A stretch of DNA of 13,500 bases from positions 15,774,805 through 15,788,304 of the forward strand of contig CM022667.1 in NCBI GenBank assembly GCA_012295275.1, given 5' to 3'. Below, one piece after another: positions 11,498 through 13,500 of the stretch (positions are counted from its first letter, which is position 1; each line of letters opens with the position of its first letter). The notes below the pieces were generated by a model. The model was given only the letters and a program-made list of their open reading frames with translations, was not told the origin of the DNA and did not search any database. This DNA comes from Chrysomallon squamiferum. Taxonomy: Eukaryota > Mollusca > Gastropoda > Neomphalida > Peltospiridae. The translations under genes were made by a program, and so were the position numbers.

Positions 11498-11741
11498 TCA
11501 GTCGCTGGACCTATTGGTGGAAGCCCACCTTTGTATGTGTTGAGTAATATCAAGGCCGAATATCCTTATGACTCTTTAAAATATAAGTTTCATTCCCAGA
11601 GGTCTTAGAAAGTAAACTTCACCAACTGTAATGGCGGAATCACCTTTATTTTTACAAAGTGAAATATCAAAGATAAATGCATATATAAATTTACCTAGGA
11701 GATGCTGAAATAACTCGACCTGGATTCTTTGAGTTTCAGGT
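11498..11741 (-). pseudogene. Pyruvyltransferase pseudogene copy 2, internally deleted
   Basis: It starts like copy 1 (GGACCTATTGGTGG), then jumps at 11557/11558 to sequence matching 1031 of copy 1, a 689-bp internal deletion relative to that copy. It keeps the same 26-nt deletion and the same end point after GAGTTTC. It is therefore a sister of copy 1 and not an independent copy of the intact gene. Confidence 0.9.
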
Positions 11742-12130
11742 ATGATCAATTAATTAAACTTTTATTTAATCTTTAAGAAATATGATTTCAGTTTGATCCG
11801 ATAATTCTAAAATTGTTGATAATTTAATAGCCTTCTAATATTACACTGTTGAAATTTGATGATATACAAAACAACAACCACAACAATAAGAACAACAATA
11901 AGAAAAACAACGACATAAACCATTATTTTTAAATATGATCTTAACAGGGATAACTCACACGTCATAAAGAATCGTCTATTGTAATGCATTCCACATTAAC
12001 TTACTTGTATAAGAGAAATGCATAGTTCTCAGTTATTAGCAGTATCAGAGGGAGAAGCATAGTTTTATTTTGTTTGTTCTATTTTATTTTGTCTTATTCT
12101 ATTTTATTATCTCTATTTATTTATTTTTAT

Positions 12131-12174
<44 letters not shown>

Positions 12175-12181
12175 TTACTAC

Positions 12182-12212
<31 letters not shown>

Positions 12213-12970
12213 TTATTTTAATAAAAACAGACGCATTAATCAATTAATTGAACTTTTGTAACAACAGTAATAATAATAACATTAACAATAACAATGATAA
12301 AGATAATACTAATAACAATAACAACAGCAGTAGCAATAATAATAATAATAATAAAATGAGGTAAAATTAACTTTAATAGTTTCTCACATATAATGATTTC
12401 GTCTTCTTGTTACGGTTGGCTGGGTTGTTTCTAGGGTTAGTATATTTGCTGGTGTTGCTGTTTCTGTGATTACTGCTGCTGGGTTTTAAATAAAATAAAA
12501 AAATATTCCAAAATTAACATCACAGAGGGTTTCTAGAGTATATTAGTTTGAGGAGAACTACAGCGATACAGTTTATTTAAGAAAGAGACAACCATAATGA
12601 ATTCGGCCCTCTCGTTACTTTGGTCAGTGACGTTTTCTCAAAACAACACAAATAAAATATTTTACTTGCAGCATACAATTTTAAAGAATGTATCATGTTT
12701 TGCGATACAAATAAAGATTTAATTGAAGTCAAGATAAAAAAAACATTAAGTGAATACTTACAGTTTAAAAGAGTGTGAAATATCCAAATTACTGAAATAC
12801 TATCTCTGGAAAACTAGATTTCTGAAAAGTCACGTTTTCAAGTTGAATAACATAGCGTCTCAGCGCACGAGGGCTAGAAATCATCCAGCCGATTTGTAGA
12901 TGACTGTTAGGTAAGACCAAAATATGTAACATAAACCGTGTCGTGTACGGACAATAGTTCCGTAGCGATC
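11742..12970. repeat. Repeat block R, copy 4
   Basis: Joined to pseudogene copy 2 at the same GAGTTTC|AGGTATGATC junction as copy 1. It has a shortened (CAA)n, (TAC/TTA)n at 12130-12213, AAC/AAT repeats, a partly deleted middle (12350-12410) and the terminal part. From block A to block A the period here is about 1.8 kb. Confidence 0.88.
12130..12213. repeat. (CTA)n/(TTA)n microsatellite
   Basis: Equivalent of 10240-10291 in R copy 4, expanded to about 28 units. Confidence 0.96.
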
Positions 12971-13305
12971 TTCTATTGTATTCGCTAAGGACAAAAATAA
13001 AATGCTGCTATTAGTACTACTATTAATAATACTAATAATAATGCAAACAACAGTTATGATAACACGAAAAAAACTATGAAAAAATAGATAATGAACAAAT
13101 CAAATAAATAAATAAATAGATAAATAAATAAATAACTTAAAAAATAAAGAAAAAATAAAGAAACCAACAAATAAGTAAATAAATAAATAACACAAAGACA
13201 AAAGAACTAAGAAAATTGAGATACGTCTGCTTCTAAATTCAGTATTGAAGTGATGAAAACTCACACCTTAATGTTGGCTATTCTGAGTTACTTTAAAGTT
13301 AACCT
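12971..13305. repeat. Repeat block A, copy 3
   Basis: Third copy of the block at 1-275 and 11166-11497, with (AAAT)n at about 13105-13190. It leads into pseudogene copy 3, showing that the R-A-pseudogene array continues past the window. Confidence 0.88.
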
Positions 13306-13500
13306 TCAAATTCAGTCACTGGACCTATTGGTTGAAGCCTCCCTTAGTATGTGTTGAGTGATATCAAGGCCAGAGACATCGTCTTCGAGCTGTCATTAGT
13401 CAGTGAAACATTGCGAACTCTTCGTGTCCCCCCGTGTCGTGTAAAGAAGAAAGTTTCTTGTTCTCGTTGTCAATCAACACGTGTGGCATGTTGAGCAGCG
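13306..13500 (-). pseudogene. Pyruvyltransferase pseudogene copy 3, cut by the window end
   Basis: It matches the C-terminal coding part of the intact gene from GGACCTATTGG onward. A C-run insertion near 13428 adds two bases and breaks the frame. Like copy 1 it has CAACACG where the intact gene has CAAGACG, so it groups with the pseudogenes. Its extent beyond the window is unknown. Confidence 0.85.

Overview
The window looks like AT-rich, microsatellite-dense animal genomic DNA, most likely from a lophotrochozoan such as a mollusc. The evidence is GT-AG introns, long (GA)n and (TTA)n tracts, and a Golgi-type pyruvyltransferase, a family with a patchy distribution in animals. The species cannot be read from the sequence. 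No prokaryotic features, tRNA, rRNA or CRISPR array were seen.

Centre (6066-9088, minus strand): two intact genes lie head to tail. The upstream gene (9088-7773) encodes a 348-residue triose-phosphate/PEP-translocator family (TPT, SLC35-like) membrane protein. The downstream gene (7588-6066) encodes a 462-residue type II membrane protein with a polysaccharide pyruvyl transferase domain. Each gene can be spliced from a tiny first coding exon (21 and 19 nt) onto one large exon that carries the whole domain. Only 184 bp separate the stop of the first from the proposed start of the second, and most of that is one microsatellite. Together they read as a two-step pathway: carry phosphoenolpyruvate (PEP) into the Golgi, then use it to put pyruvate ketals on glycans.

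Flanks (1-3775 and 9675-13500): blocks of a duplicated, microsatellite-rich repeat surround the pair. Three broken copies of the 3' part of the pyruvyltransferase gene are embedded in them (276-1213, 11498-11741 and 13306 to the window end). They share breakpoints and a 26-nt deletion, so a damaged gene fragment was amplified together with the repeat. Direct repeats of about 1.5 kb (2283-3775 and 9675-11165) bracket the intact cassette.

The rest (3776-6065 and 9089-9674) is largely non-coding. It holds a (TTA)n tract, a degenerate minisatellite of about 30 bp period, two hairpin-forming stretches, and an unidentified coding-like fragment followed by poly(A) signals (9470-9640).
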